A DNA stretch of 64,000 nt from Terrihabitans soli (lineage in GTDB: Bacteria > Pseudomonadota > Alphaproteobacteria > Rhizobiales > Methylopilaceae). Under the pieces are notes generated by a model. The model was given only the letters and a program-made list of their open reading frames with translations, did no database searches and was not told where the DNA came from. The stretch lies in contig NZ_AP023361.1 in assembly GCF_014191545.1 (NCBI RefSeq), positions 1,330,501-1,394,500 of the forward strand. Direction: 5' to 3'. Below, piece after piece: positions 7,193 through 16,919 of this stretch (positions within the stretch are counted from its first letter, which is position 1; each line of letters starts with the position of its first letter). The position numbers and the translations under genes are program-made.

Positions 7193-8424
7193 GGGCGCAA
7201 GTGACGGCGGTTCTCCGCCTCATAGGCGAACACGGCGGCGATGAAGCCCCAGGTGCAGCCCAAAATCAGGAAGTAGTGACGCCAGTGATCGGTGTCGATC
7301 ACAAAGCTCATCAGGCTGAGACCGATATAGGTCGCAAGCAGCGCGCCGAGCGGCCGCTGAAACGGTGAAGGGCGCATCAGCGCGCGTACGCCGAACAGCC
7401 AGGTCAGCAGCACCAGCATCGCATAGCTGCCCCAGCCCAGCCATCCATACGAGAAGAACGCGTTCAGATATGTGTTGTGCGTATCGACGTGGAATATCTC
7501 GCCGAATTTGAACGGGCCGAGACCCATCGGATTGTCGAGGATCATCGGCAGGCTCTGCAGCTGGTTGGTGAAGCGGCCGCCCGGGCCGGTGTCGTAGCTC
7601 TGCAGGCTGAGGCGCGCCATGAAGGTCTTGCTGATGGCGGGGATGGCAAGAATCGCCACAAGTCCCGCGCCCAAGGCCGCAGCGCCAAGGATCGACACGA
7701 CGATCACGCGCATTCTGAGACGCGCCGACGGTGACAGCACCAGAAGAAAGATGACGGCAAGGCCCGCCGACAGCATGAAATGCGCCCAGGCGGCGCGCGA
7801 GAAGGCGAGAAGCAGCGCGATCAGGATGATGCCGAAGGGAGGCGCAAGCAGGATCATGTTGCGGCTTTTGCCGGTCAGCATGTCCTGCAACATCAGGATC
7901 AGCGGCAGGATGAGAAAGGGCGCAAAGACGTTCGGATCTTTGAACAGGCCCTTGGCGCGTCCGTAGAGTGTTAGCGTCTCGCCCATCACGCCGAAATAGC
8001 CGGCAATGCCGAGCAGCGCCGCCAGCACCGCCGTCAGAATATAGCCGGTCTTGATCGCCGCAAACCGCTCCAGCGGATAGCGCGACAGAACGAGCGCATA
8101 GAAGATCGCGTTCGCGCCCATAAACAGCGAGACCACGACATACATCTTGGTCTTGGGCTCGTCGAAAACCTGAAACAGCGCGATGACGCCGCCAATCTGA
8201 AAGAGGATCATCAGGACGGTGAGCGGCAATATGGTCGGTCGCACTAAAATTCCCGCCAGCATCGCAAACAGCAAAGCGGGAATAAACATCACCTCATAGG
8301 GCGACGGCTCGAAGAGAACGAAGCTGCCCGAAAATGCAAAGAGGCCGAGGACGAAGCGCGCAAGCGTTTCTGCGACACTGATTCTGCGGAGAGGATAGGC
8401 CGCCTCTGCGGCGGGCGCGCTCAA
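7171..8424 (-). CDS. Wzy/O-antigen ligase-like polysaccharide polymerase
   Basis: This 417-residue integral membrane protein has about eleven hydrophobic segments and the signature of the O-antigen ligase/Wzy family. In the large periplasmic loop it shows GPGGRFTNQLQSLPMILDNP and then VDTHNTYLNAFFSYGWLGW, the Wzy_C motif with its histidine. Enzymes of this type polymerise or transfer undecaprenyl-linked glycan. The start codon overlaps the stop of the priming transferase by four bases (ATGA), so the two are translationally coupled. It most likely acts as the polymerase of this exopolysaccharide cluster (ExoQ-like). The alternative is a ligase. Confidence 0.82.
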   Translation of the reverse strand: MSAPAAEAAYPLRRISVAETLARFVLGLFAFSGSFVLFEPSPYEVMFIPALLFAMLAGILVRPTILPLTVLMILFQIGGVIALFQVFDEPKTKMYVVVSLFMGANAIFYALVLSRYPLERFAAIKTGYILTAVLAALLGIAGYFGVMGETLTLYGRAKGLFKDPNVFAPFLILPLILMLQDMLTGKSRNMILLAPPFGIILIALLLAFSRAAWAHFMLSAGLAVIFLLVLSPSARLRMRVIVVSILGAAALGAGLVAILAIPAISKTFMARLSLQSYDTGPGGRFTNQLQSLPMILDNPMGLGPFKFGEIFHVDTHNTYLNAFFSYGWLGWGSYAMLVLLTWLFGVRALMRPSPFQRPLGALLATYIGLSLMSFVIDTDHWRHYFLILGCTWGFIAAVFAYEAENRRHLRPYLRTTA

Positions 8425-9989
8425 TAGGCGTTTTCCGAACTCGTCAGCAGCGAGACGGGCGTCTTGATGAGGATCAGCGCGTCCAGCATCACCGACCAGT
8501 TCTCGATGTAATAGAGATCGTGGGCGACGCGGTTCTGGATCTTATCGGCCGTGTCGGTCTCGCCGCGCCAGCCATTGACCTGCGCCCAGCCGGTGATGCC
8601 GGGTTTGACGCGGTGGCGTGCGAAATAGCCGTCGACGGCCTGGTCATAACGGTGTGCTGCGGCCTTGGCGTGCACGGCATGCGGACGCGGGCCGACGAGC
8701 GAGAGATTGCCGGCGAAGACGACGTTGAACAGCTGCGGAAGCTCATCGATCGAAGTCTTGCGGATGAAGCGACCGACGCGCGTGACGCGGTCATCGTTCT
8801 TGGTCACGAGCTTGACGGCGCTCGCATCCGCTTTCTCGTGATACATCGAGCGGAATTTGAAGACTTCGATCAGCTCATTGTTGAAGCCATAGCGCTTCTG
8901 GCGGAACAGAACCGGGCCGCGCGAGTCGAGCTTGATGGCGAGCGCTGTCACAAGCATCAGCGGCGATAGCGCGAGCAGCATCAGCGCGCCGACAAAACGA
9001 TCGAATATCCATTTCATCACGACATCCCAATCGGCGATCGGGCGGTCGAGCATGTCGATGACCGGAACGTCGCCAACATAGGAATAGGAACGCGGGCGGA
9101 ATTGGAGCTTGTTGGTATGCGCCGACAGACGGATATCGACCGGCAGCACGGAGAGCTTTTTCAGCACTTCGAGAATGCGCGCTTCGGCGGTAATCGGCAG
9201 TGTGAAGATGACGAGGTCGATGCGGGTGCGGCGCGCAAAGGCAATGAGATCGTCGACCGTGCCGAGCTTCGGCAGGCCGGCAACGACGCTTTGCGAGCGC
9301 CCATCTTCGCGGTCGTCAAATACGCCGAGCATCAGGACGTCGGAGGATGTATCGGCGCGGATCTGATCGATGAGCGCCTCTCCGGCGGGGCCGCCGCCGA
9401 CGATGACGGTGCGGCGCGTCAGGCGGCCGTCGCGCATCCAGCGGCTGACGAGGGTGTGCAGCACGATGCGGCCGATGCCGAGGAAGGCAAGTCCCAATAT
9501 CCACCACGCGCTGAGCCAGCTGTCGCCGGGGGCGCTGGCAAGTCCTACCGCGCCGAGACCGAGCCAGGGCACGAAGATCGCGAGCGACCATGCGCCGACG
9601 AGGCGCACCGCCTGCGAAAAGCCGCTGCGGAACATCGTCACCGAATATAGCTGCGCCGCTTCCATGGCGATGACAGCCGACATGGCGATGGCCGTCAGCA
9701 GCAGCGTCTCGAGCCAGTACCAGCCGGGCTGTTCGGGGGTGAAAAAGCTGATGGCGATGGCGCCGGTCGCCATGATGAGGCCGAGATCGACGCCGCGCGC
9801 GATGCCGGTGATGACGGCGGGGGAATAGCGGGCCTGGACCGGATCGTCGGACAAAGCGCGCGCAAGATCTGACAGAGCGCGGCGGCTTTCCGAACGGGGA
9901 GCAGAGCGCCGGTCGCGCTGGCCGTCGCGCGGTCCGCTGCGGCGGTCTTCGGTGCCTGAACTTGCGCGTCCGCGTCCGTGGGGGCTCAT
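8421..9989 (-). CDS. Undecaprenyl-phosphate sugar phosphotransferase (WcaJ/ExoY type)
   Basis: This is a polyprenyl glycosylphosphotransferase that primes repeat-unit synthesis by placing a sugar phosphate on undecaprenyl phosphate at the inner membrane. Four hydrophobic helices lie at about residues 65-185. A nucleotide-binding-like domain follows with [16 protein letters not shown]. The C-terminal catalytic domain has [58 protein letters not shown] and [14 protein letters not shown], all diagnostic. The arginine-rich N-terminus of about 45 residues is unusual. It is the first cistron of the minus-strand pair with the polymerase. Confidence 0.92.
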   Translation of the reverse strand: MSPHGRGRASSGTEDRRSGPRDGQRDRRSAPRSESRRALSDLARALSDDPVQARYSPAVITGIARGVDLGLIMATGAIAISFFTPEQPGWYWLETLLLTAIAMSAVIAMEAAQLYSVTMFRSGFSQAVRLVGAWSLAIFVPWLGLGAVGLASAPGDSWLSAWWILGLAFLGIGRIVLHTLVSRWMRDGRLTRRTVIVGGGPAGEALIDQIRADTSSDVLMLGVFDDREDGRSQSVVAGLPKLGTVDDLIAFARRTRIDLVIFTLPITAEARILEVLKKLSVLPVDIRLSAHTNKLQFRPRSYSYVGDVPVIDMLDRPIADWDVVMKWIFDRFVGALMLLALSPLMLVTALAIKLDSRGPVLFRQKRYGFNNELIEVFKFRSMYHEKADASAVKLVTKNDDRVTRVGRFIRKTSIDELPQLFNVVFAGNLSLVGPRPHAVHAKAAAHRYDQAVDGYFARHRVKPGITGWAQVNGWRGETDTADKIQNRVAHDLYYIENWSVMLDALILIKTPVSLLTSSENAY

Positions 9990-10033
9990 CCTGAAATCTC
10001 TCGAATTGGCGCGCTCCTGCGCGCGCCGAAAAA

Positions 10034-11221
10034 TTAGCTAAAAGGCGTAGCGGAAGGCTTAATCCGGCCCGGCCAATCGCGGTGTCTCGGACCCAACGCC
10101 TGCCGGTAGGCGATGATCCCGTCCTCGATCATCCGGTCATAGGAAAAGTTCTTGCGGATATGGGCGGCCAGAGCCGCAGCCTCGGTCAGCCGCTCGACTT
10201 CGCTTTTGCTGAACGTGTTCTTGATCGTCGCGGCAAGGAATCCCGGTTCGCCCGGCGGCACCAGCCGGTCGGCGAAGGGACCGAAGATTTCCGGTATGCC
10301 GCCGACATTGGTTGCGATGAGCGGCATCCGGGCGGCGGCGGCTTCGAGCACGACATAGGGCAGGCTTTCGCCGCGCGAGGGCATGACCATGACCTTCGCA
10401 AGACTCAGCGCCTCGCGGATCGGCATCGGCGGCGAGAAGGTGACTTGCGCTGAAAGCCCAAGCTCTTGCGCCGCATTCCTGATGTTCTGCTCATCCGGGC
10501 CGGCGCCGACGAGAAGCGCGGTCAGGCGGCGCCCGTCGCGGGCAAGGCGGGCCAGCGCGTGGAGGAGGGTATCGACGCCTTTCAGCACCCGCATCTCGCC
10601 GAGATAAAGGATGTCCTTCGCGTCGGGCTGCTGGGTCACCGGCTCGAATTCGGCGTCGGTGACGCCGTTGCGGACGATGACCAGAGGTTTCTTGATCGGG
10701 CCGATATCCTGGTCGGCGCGCCGGGCGATATAGGCGCTCTCCATCAGGAACAGGCTTGTCTTGAACAACAGGATTTTTTCGACGAGCCGGTAGAGCTTGT
10801 CGCGCGGCGCATCGCCCGCGAAATGGAACGAGCCGCCATGCGGCGTATAGATTCGCGCCGGCCAGGAGGTGTCATAGAAGGCGGGCAGGCGCGCATAGAG
10901 CCCGCCTTTGGAACCGTGGCCGTGCAGAATGTCCGGCCGTCTTTCCTTCACGATACGGCGCACTTCCTTCAGAGCCGCAAAATCGCTCGGCCCGGGATTG
11001 CGGCTCATCGGAAAGCGCGACAGGCCGAGCGCGAGAAGCGGCGCGATCTGTTCGAGAGCCGCTTCCGCGCGGGCGCCGCCGGTAGATGAGTCACAGACAA
11101 TGCCCACCGCATGGCCCCGGGCAATCTGGCCGCGCGCGACATCCATGACGTGTCGGAAAAGCCCGCCCACAGGCGTGCGGAAGATATGCAGAATCCGGAG
11201 CGGCGAAGATTCGCCCGGCAT
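10034..11221 (-). CDS. Glycosyltransferase family 4 (GT-B fold)
   Basis: The 395-residue protein has the two Rossmann-like domains of GT-B enzymes. The N-terminus reads LHIFRTPVGGLFRHV, and DILHGHGSKGGLYAR lies near 100. The nucleotide-sugar domain has KDILYLGEMRVLKGVDTLL near 205-225 and VMPSRGESLPYVVLEAAA with the E-x7-E acceptor/donor motif near 300. It should add a sugar to the undecaprenyl-linked repeat unit on the cytoplasmic face. Its ATG shares one base with the TGA of the export lipoprotein (TGATG), so both are on one transcript. Confidence 0.9.
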   Translation of the reverse strand: MPGESSPLRILHIFRTPVGGLFRHVMDVARGQIARGHAVGIVCDSSTGGARAEAALEQIAPLLALGLSRFPMSRNPGPSDFAALKEVRRIVKERRPDILHGHGSKGGLYARLPAFYDTSWPARIYTPHGGSFHFAGDAPRDKLYRLVEKILLFKTSLFLMESAYIARRADQDIGPIKKPLVIVRNGVTDAEFEPVTQQPDAKDILYLGEMRVLKGVDTLLHALARLARDGRRLTALLVGAGPDEQNIRNAAQELGLSAQVTFSPPMPIREALSLAKVMVMPSRGESLPYVVLEAAAARMPLIATNVGGIPEIFGPFADRLVPPGEPGFLAATIKNTFSKSEVERLTEAAALAAHIRKNFSYDRMIEDGIIAYRQALGPRHRDWPGRIKPSATPFS

Positions 11222-11790
11222 CAGAACCAGCGTTCGTGAACGAAGACCGTATCGCCCGGACGGATCACGGTCGTCATCGGTACGCGCACACGCGCCACCC
11301 CGGCATCGTCGCGGCGCGCCAGCTGGACCGAATCCTGTCTGGCGCGGGCCGTATAGCCGCCGGCGATAGCAACAGCCTGCTCGGCGGTCATGCCGGCGAC
11401 ATAGGGATACTGACCTGCCTGATTGACTTCGCCGAAGATGAAGAAGGGCCGGTAGCCTTCCACTTCGACGGAGACGTTCGGCTCGCGGAGATAATCTTTG
11501 CCGAGTCGCGCTTCGATGACGCGCTTCAATTCCGCCGGGCTCTGCTGCGCGGCGGGCACCGCGCCGATCAGCGGCATGGCGACATTGCCGCTCGCATCGA
11601 CCGCATAGGTCGACGACAGAGTCGGCTGATTGAAGACGGTGATTCTCAGTTTGTCGCCGGGGCCTAGGCGGTACGGCACTTCACTCGTCGGACCGCCGCG
11701 CGCGACAAGCCCCGGCCGATCCTTGGCGCAGGCGCTAAGGCTGAGAGCGAGACAAAGAAGGGCGGCAGTACGGAAAAGGACGCGCGACAT
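11221..11790 (-). CDS. Polysaccharide export lipoprotein (Wza/OMA family, short)
   Basis: This is an outer-membrane polysaccharide export component. A lipoprotein signal peptide ends in the lipobox LSAC (C21). The poly-export domain starts with YRLGPGDKLRITVFNQP, followed by VDASGNVAMPLIGAV and one SLBB-like segment FFIFGEVNQAGQYPYVAGM. At 189 residues it is about half the length of E. coli Wza and lacks the long C-terminal helix, as is common for alphaproteobacterial versions. It is the promoter-proximal gene of the minus-strand export operon and is divergent from the co-polymerase. Confidence 0.9.
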   Translation of the reverse strand: MSRVLFRTAALLCLALSLSACAKDRPGLVARGGPTSEVPYRLGPGDKLRITVFNQPTLSSTYAVDASGNVAMPLIGAVPAAQQSPAELKRVIEARLGKDYLREPNVSVEVEGYRPFFIFGEVNQAGQYPYVAGMTAEQAVAIAGGYTARARQDSVQLARRDDAGVARVRVPMTTVIRPGDTVFVHERWF

Positions 11791-11833
11791 GGCTCTTCAT
11801 CGCCGTTTCGACTGTCCTTGAGATAAAACGGCT

Positions 11834-11849
11834 ATGGTTAACAAACCAT
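11834..11849. promoter_or_regulatory. Perfect palindrome in the divergent exopolysaccharide promoter region
   Basis: ATGGTT and AACCAT form a perfect six-base inverted repeat around AACA. A further AACCAT copy lies at 11870-11875. The element sits in an AT-rich gap between the divergently transcribed export lipoprotein and co-polymerase genes, where a shared regulator would act. No regulator gene lies next to it. Confidence 0.35.
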
Positions 11850-11923
11850 TGGGGAATTAACTGCATCCTAACCATGATCTCCGACAAGGAAGATGAGTTC
11901 TCAGCACCCCGGGGTTTGCCTAT

Positions 11924-14518
11924 ATGGCCGGCGCGTACAACGGATATGCCACCTACAGCGAGCCTCAGTCCGAGGCGGATCTTCCCGCCATCGGCCGTTC
12001 TCTGTGGAACAAGAAGGCGCTGATTCTCGGGCCGACGCTGCTTGCGGCCGTTCTTGCGCTGTTCGTCACCGGCTCGATGACGCCGATGTACAAATCCGAC
12101 GCGCAGGTTCTCGTCGAAAGCAATGACACCATCTATACGCGCCCGGCGCCCGAGGGGACGCAAGGCACGGAGAAGCAGGCGGCGGACGAGCTCGCCGTGC
12201 AGAGCCAGGTGCAGCTTCTCCTGTCGCGCGATCTTGCCCGTGAAGTCGTCACCCGTCTGAAGCTTGCCGAGACCGACGAATTCGATCCGGGCGGCGGCAC
12301 CGTCTCGGTGCTGAAGCGCATCATGGTTCTGCTCGGACTGTCGCGCGATCCGATGCGGATGAATCTCGACGAGCGCGTGCTCGATGCCTATTTCGATCAG
12401 CTTGCCGTTTATGCCGTGCCGTCCTCGCGCGTCATCGTCATCGAATTCTCTTCCGTCGATCCGGAGCGCGCGGCGCTTGTCGCCAATACGGTCGCCGAGA
12501 CCTATCTGGAGTTCCAGCAGGAGGCCAAGCAGTCGACGACGCGCAAAGCCTCCGATTGGCTCGCCGCGCAGATCAAGGATCTGTCGCGCAACGTCGCCGA
12601 AGCCGAAGCGCGGGTCGAAGAATTCCGCTCGAAGGAAAATCTCTTCCTCGGTTCGAACAATGCGACGGTGACGACCCAGCAGCTCGGCGAACTGAACACC
12701 GAATTGTCGCGCGCCCGCGCCCAGCAGTCCGATGCCATTGCGAAGGCCAACAGCATCCGCGACACGCTGAAGGCCGGACGGCTTGAATCGCTCGATATCC
12801 AGAATTCCGATCTTCTGCGCGGCCTTGCGCAGCAGCGCGTAGGGCTGGCGTCCACCATGGCCCGCGAAGGCCGCATCTATCTGCCGGGCCATCCGCGCAT
12901 GAAGGAGCTTGCGGCGCAGCAGGCCTCGCTCGATTCGGAAATCCGCGATGAGGCTTTGAAGCTCGCCCGCGCCTATGAGAACGAGGCCAACGTCGCGGCC
13001 GGACGTGTCGCCTCCGCGCAGGCGACGCTCGATGCGCAGAAGAAGATCTCCGGCAGCGCCAGCGGCCAGGAAGTGCAGCTTCGCGCGCTCGACCGCGAGG
13101 CAAAGGCCCAGCGCGATCTTCTGGAACAGTTTCTCTCCCGTTATCGCGATGCGGTGGCGCGCGAACGCGTCGAAGCCATTCCGCCCGATGCACGCATCAT
13201 CTCCCGCGCCTCGCCGACGAACACGCCTTATGCGCCGCGCCCTGTCGCCATTACCGCGCTGACGGGTGTTGCGGTGTTCATCCTTCTTGTCGTCCTCTTC
13301 ACCGCCAGCGAATTCATGATCGTTCCGGCCGGTGCGGAGACGGCCCCGCGCGCATCCGCGCTGCCGCCGGCTGCCTCGCCTGCAGAACCGGAAAATCCGT
13401 ACACGAGAAGCGCGCTTCTGCAGCCCGATCCGGTGGTCGAGCCGCTACCGAGTCCCGAGCCCGTACCGGATCTTGAGTCCGAGCCGGACGTCGAACCCTT
13501 GCCTTTGACTCGCGTTGTGAAGCCGGCGGCCGCGCCAAAGCCCGTCAAAGAGCGCGCCTTCAACCTGCCGAAAATCTTCTCGCGATTCCGCAAGCCCAAA
13601 GAGCCTGTGGTGCATGTCGCGCCGCGCCTTCCGGCTGCGCGCCCGGCCGCGCCGCCTTATGGACCGCCGCCGGTTACCGAGCCGCCGGCAAAGCCCGTTG
13701 CCGAAGCGCCTGAGCCTCCAGTGTCTGTTGCCGCTCCGGTAGCTCCTCCTGCGCCCGAACCCACATCGGAACCCGTGGCCGTCGTGCCGCAGCCCGTTGC
13801 AGCGGCCCCCGTGACTCCGCCGTCTGCGGCTCCCGCTGCTCCGGCTCCCGCTGTGCCGCCAGCTGCTCCCGCCGCACCGGCAGCGCCCGCATCTCCGCCT
13901 CTGTTCCGGGCCGCGGCGCAGGACATCGAGGCCGCGGATATGCGCGTCCTCGGCGATCTTGCGAAACATCTTGCCGGAACGCCAAAGGGCGATGACGGCG
14001 CGCTGACCATCCTGTCGGTCTCGGCCTCGGCGGGCGTCGATGCGGGCGGTGTTGCGCTGACGCTCGCGCGTTCCCTCGGCGAAGCGAACCGCAAAGTGAT
14101 CGTGGCGGACGCCGGCAGCGACAGCCGCGAATATCTGGCGGCGCTGCCCAATCCCAATGAATGGGGCCTTGCCGAACTCATCGCCGGCAAGACCTCGTTC
14201 GGTCAGGCCATTCAGCGCGACCGCGGCTCGTCGGTGCATCTGATCGCGCCGGGCGCGGCGGACCTTCTCAACACCGCCGCCTATACGCGCATCGGCATCG
14301 TGCTCGATGCGCTCGGGCTGACTTATGATTTCGTGATCGTTCTGTCGCCGTCGGCCGAGCGCCCCGAGGATATGGCGGCTTTGGCCAAACGTACCGATGC
14401 CGCGATCCTCGTATCGCAGGCGAAGGATGCGCCGACGGTCGCCGCGCATAACGCGCTCGCCGCGGCCGGCGTCGGCGATGTCATCGTGCTTCTCACCGAT
14501 CCTCCGCGCCGCGCTTAA
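11924..14518 (+). CDS. Wzz/GumC-type polysaccharide co-polymerase with degenerate BY-kinase-like domain
   Basis: This inner-membrane co-polymerase sets chain length and couples export to the outer-membrane channel. A first membrane helix lies at about 35-55, followed by the periplasmic Wzz domain beginning MYKSDAQVLVES and a coiled-coil stretch at about 190-410. The second helix is at about 440-460 (AITALTGVAVFILLVVLF). A proline/alanine/glutamate-rich cytoplasmic linker of about 200 residues follows, and then a CpsD/BY-kinase-like domain from about 665. In that domain the Walker A site is replaced by SVSASAGVDAGG without the GK[ST] lysine. Walker A' (VIVADAG) persists, and no tyrosine cluster is visible at the C-terminus. 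Kinase activity is therefore doubtful. Confidence 0.88.
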   Translation: MAGAYNGYATYSEPQSEADLPAIGRSLWNKKALILGPTLLAAVLALFVTGSMTPMYKSDAQVLVESNDTIYTRPAPEGTQGTEKQAADELAVQSQVQLLLSRDLAREVVTRLKLAETDEFDPGGGTVSVLKRIMVLLGLSRDPMRMNLDERVLDAYFDQLAVYAVPSSRVIVIEFSSVDPERAALVANTVAETYLEFQQEAKQSTTRKASDWLAAQIKDLSRNVAEAEARVEEFRSKENLFLGSNNATVTTQQLGELNTELSRARAQQSDAIAKANSIRDTLKAGRLESLDIQNSDLLRGLAQQRVGLASTMAREGRIYLPGHPRMKELAAQQASLDSEIRDEALKLARAYENEANVAAGRVASAQATLDAQKKISGSASGQEVQLRALDREAKAQRDLLEQFLSRYRDAVARERVEAIPPDARIISRASPTNTPYAPRPVAITALTGVAVFILLVVLFTASEFMIVPAGAETAPRASALPPAASPAEPENPYTRSALLQPDPVVEPLPSPEPVPDLESEPDVEPLPLTRVVKPAAAPKPVKERAFNLPKIFSRFRKPKEPVVHVAPRLPAARPAAPPYGPPPVTEPPAKPVAEAPEPPVSVAAPVAPPAPEPTSEPVAVVPQPVAAAPVTPPSAAPAAPAPAVPPAAPAAPAAPASPPLFRAAAQDIEAADMRVLGDLAKHLAGTPKGDDGALTILSVSASAGVDAGGVALTLARSLGEANRKVIVADAGSDSREYLAALPNPNEWGLAELIAGKTSFGQAIQRDRGSSVHLIAPGAADLLNTAAYTRIGIVLDALGLTYDFVIVLSPSAERPEDMAALAKRTDAAILVSQAKDAPTVAAHNALAAAGVGDVIVLLTDPPRRA

Positions 14519-14529
14519 AAGGCCGTACA

Positions 14530-15567
14530 ATGGCCGATGCCCGCACAAACCGTTTCCGCACCGCGCTCGACCTGATCGGCGCGAGCGGCCTGCATCATGT
14601 CTTCAGCGCGCTGACGCGCGGCGCCGGCATCGTCTTCACGCTGCATCATGTCCGTCCCTGGGACGGGCGTGCATTCGCGCCGAACCGGCTGCTTGAGATC
14701 ACGCCGGACTTTCTCGAAACCGTGCTGACCTATCTTGCAGAGATCCGCTACGAGGTCGTCTCGCTCGATGAGGCGGTGGCGCGTCTTGCGCATCCGGGTG
14801 AGCGGCGCTTCGCCAGCTTCACCTTCGATGACGGCTATCGCGATGTGCGCGATCACGCGCTGCCGGTGCTGCGCCGCTTCAATGCGCCGGCGGCCTTGTT
14901 CATCACCACATCGTTCGCAGACGGCACGGGCGATCTGTGGTGGCTGACGCTGGAATCCGCGATCGCTAAATCATCCTCGGTGCGGTTCGGCGGCGAAGAG
15001 ATGGACACGTCGACGGTCGCGGCCAAGGACGCGGCCTGGGAGAAGATTTACTGGAAGCTGCGCGCGATGAGTGAAATGCGCATGCGCGAGGAGATCGCGG
15101 GGCTTGCCGAACGGGCGGGGACCGATGCGAGCGATGCCGCAAAGCATCTCTGCATGAGCTGGGACGAGCTGCGCACCGTGGCGCAGGATCCGCTAGTGAC
15201 GATCGGCAATCACACCGTTCATCACTACATGCTCGCAAAGCATCCGGAGTCGGTGATGCGCGAGGAGATCGCGGAGACTCAAACCCGCATCGCCAGCGAG
15301 CTCAGCATCACGCCGCGCCATATCGCCTATCCGGTCGGCGATCCGACCTCGGCTGGCGCGCGCGAATTCCGCGCGGCGAAAGATATGGGCCTGTGCGGAT
15401 GGACGACGCGGCTCGGGCTGCTTTTTCCGGAGCACAAGGACCATACGAGCGCGCTGCCGCGCGTCTCGCTCAACGGCTATTACCAGGAAAAGAAATATGC
15501 CGAGCTGTTCGTCTCGGGTCTGCCGTTTGCGATCAACAACCGCTTCCGAAGGGTGAATGTCGACTAG
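14530..15567 (+). CDS. Polysaccharide deacetylase (NodB family)
   Basis: This carbohydrate esterase family 4 protein removes acetyl groups from polysaccharide N- or O-acetyl sugars. The NodB core shows the metal/catalytic motif TFDDGY near residue 98, then LFITTSF and the second motif NHTVHH near 225 with two metal-ligand histidines. HIAYPVGDP follows at about 258. No signal peptide is evident, so it may act on the cytoplasmic face or be exported in an atypical way. It begins 11 bases after the co-polymerase and is probably co-transcribed, linking it to modification of the exported polysaccharide. Confidence 0.87.
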   Translation: MADARTNRFRTALDLIGASGLHHVFSALTRGAGIVFTLHHVRPWDGRAFAPNRLLEITPDFLETVLTYLAEIRYEVVSLDEAVARLAHPGERRFASFTFDDGYRDVRDHALPVLRRFNAPAALFITTSFADGTGDLWWLTLESAIAKSSSVRFGGEEMDTSTVAAKDAAWEKIYWKLRAMSEMRMREEIAGLAERAGTDASDAAKHLCMSWDELRTVAQDPLVTIGNHTVHHYMLAKHPESVMREEIAETQTRIASELSITPRHIAYPVGDPTSAGAREFRAAKDMGLCGWTTRLGLLFPEHKDHTSALPRVSLNGYYQEKKYAELFVSGLPFAINNRFRRVNVD

Positions 15568-15767
15568 TCCGGCCGCGACATCCATTTGATGAGAACAGCG
15601 GCGGGGATCGTCCAGCCAAGCCCGGCGATGACGTAATAGAAGAACTGCCAGAGCTTGCCGCCTTCGCCGAGCCGCGTCTGCGCCAGCGACATGAACAGGA
15701 ATGCCCAGCCCATCACGAGGACGATCATCAGCGCGGTGCCGATCAGCTTGCGGGTGCGGATTTTCAT
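15564..15767 (-). CDS. DUF2842 family small membrane protein
   Basis: The 67-residue protein starts MKIRTRKLIGTALMIVLV and has two hydrophobic helices, ending WTIPAAVLIKWMSRPD. This matches DUF2842, a small inner-membrane family seen in alphaproteobacteria, often beside the heme A synthase gene as here. The internal ATG at 15767 is chosen because the upstream residues are not family-like. Its 3' end overlaps the deacetylase stop by four bases. Function is unknown; the neighbourhood hints at cytochrome oxidase biogenesis. Confidence 0.75.
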   Translation of the reverse strand: MKIRTRKLIGTALMIVLVMGWAFLFMSLAQTRLGEGGKLWQFFYYVIAGLGWTIPAAVLIKWMSRPD

Positions 15768-15850
15768 CTCGGTTTTTCCGGTCCAAAGGGTCGCGTTGCG
15801 CCGGGCGGGCGAGGGGCCTATTTCAGGCGCCTGTTTAAGGTTCAGCGCCC

Positions 15851-16867
15851 ATGGCCGCAACTCGCTCGCTCCGCCCCGTTCGCATCTGGCTCCTGATCGT
15901 CGCCCTTATGGTCGCCGTGATGGTGCTCGTCGGCGGCGCAACGCGTCTGACGGAATCCGGTCTCTCCATCACCGAATGGAAGCCGGTCACCGGCACGCTG
16001 CCGCCGCTCTCCAGAGAGGCCTGGGAAGCGGAATTCGCCAAATACAAAGAGATCCCGCAATACCAGCAGATCAACCGGGGCATGAGCCTCGATGAGTTCA
16101 AGACGATCTTTTTCTGGGAATGGGGGCACCGGCTTTTAGGCCGGGTGATCGGCTTTGTTTTTCTTCTGCCGCTGATCTTCTTCTGGTGGCGCGGCTACCT
16201 TTCGCGCAGCCTTGCGCCGAAGCTTGCGGTTCTCTTCGTCCTTGGCGGTCTGCAGGGCGCCGTGGGCTGGTGGATGGTGGCGTCGGGCCTTGTCGATCGC
16301 GTGTCCGTTGCGCCCTACCGGCTCGCCGTGCATCTAACCTTCGCCTTCTTTCTGTTCGCCGCCATCATCTGGGTGGTGCGCTCGCTGTCGCCAGCAAAAG
16401 GCGAGCGGGTGCCAGCAGGCGTGAGGCGCGGCGCTTTTGCGGTGATGATCATCGCATTCGTGCAGGTCTTTCTCGGCGCCATCGTCGCCGGCCTCGATGC
16501 CGGGATGACCTTCACCACCTGGCCCTTGATGGACGGGCATTTCATTCCGGGCCTCGACAGCCTGACGGCCATGGAGCCGGCCTGGCGGAATCTGTTCGAG
16601 AACCCGATGACCTCGCAATTCGTGCACCGGATGACGGCCTATCTTCTTCTGATCGCCGCGATCCTCCACGCGTTTCAGGCGCGGGGCACCGCGGCCGGGA
16701 AATCAGCCATCGTGCTGGCCGGGCTTGTGACGCTGCAGGCGGTGCTCGGTATCCTCACTCTTGTCCATCTCGTGCCGATCCCGCTCGCTCTGGCGCACCA
16801 GCTCGGCGCCCTGTTCGTCATCGGCCACGGCACCGGCCATGTCTGGAAGGTCTCGGCCCGGCCTTAA
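15851..16867 (+). CDS. ctaA: Heme A synthase, CtaA/COX15 type
   Basis: This integral membrane protein oxidises the methyl group of heme O to the formyl of heme A, the cofactor of aa3-type cytochrome oxidase. It has eight hydrophobic helices in two related four-helix halves. The conserved [19 protein letters not shown] appears near the N-terminus, then [18 protein letters not shown] with a heme-ligand histidine, [21 protein letters not shown] and [14 protein letters not shown] with further histidines. The 338-residue length is that of the alphaproteobacterial COX15-like class. It stands alone and is divergent from DUF2842. Confidence 0.93.
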   Translation: MAATRSLRPVRIWLLIVALMVAVMVLVGGATRLTESGLSITEWKPVTGTLPPLSREAWEAEFAKYKEIPQYQQINRGMSLDEFKTIFFWEWGHRLLGRVIGFVFLLPLIFFWWRGYLSRSLAPKLAVLFVLGGLQGAVGWWMVASGLVDRVSVAPYRLAVHLTFAFFLFAAIIWVVRSLSPAKGERVPAGVRRGAFAVMIIAFVQVFLGAIVAGLDAGMTFTTWPLMDGHFIPGLDSLTAMEPAWRNLFENPMTSQFVHRMTAYLLLIAAILHAFQARGTAAGKSAIVLAGLVTLQAVLGILTLVHLVPIPLALAHQLGALFVIGHGTGHVWKVSARP

Positions 16868-16919
16868 GCGGGAACCTCCAGCTTCGGGGCGGGTTGTCCC
16901 CGCTAGCAAGGAGGCCCCA

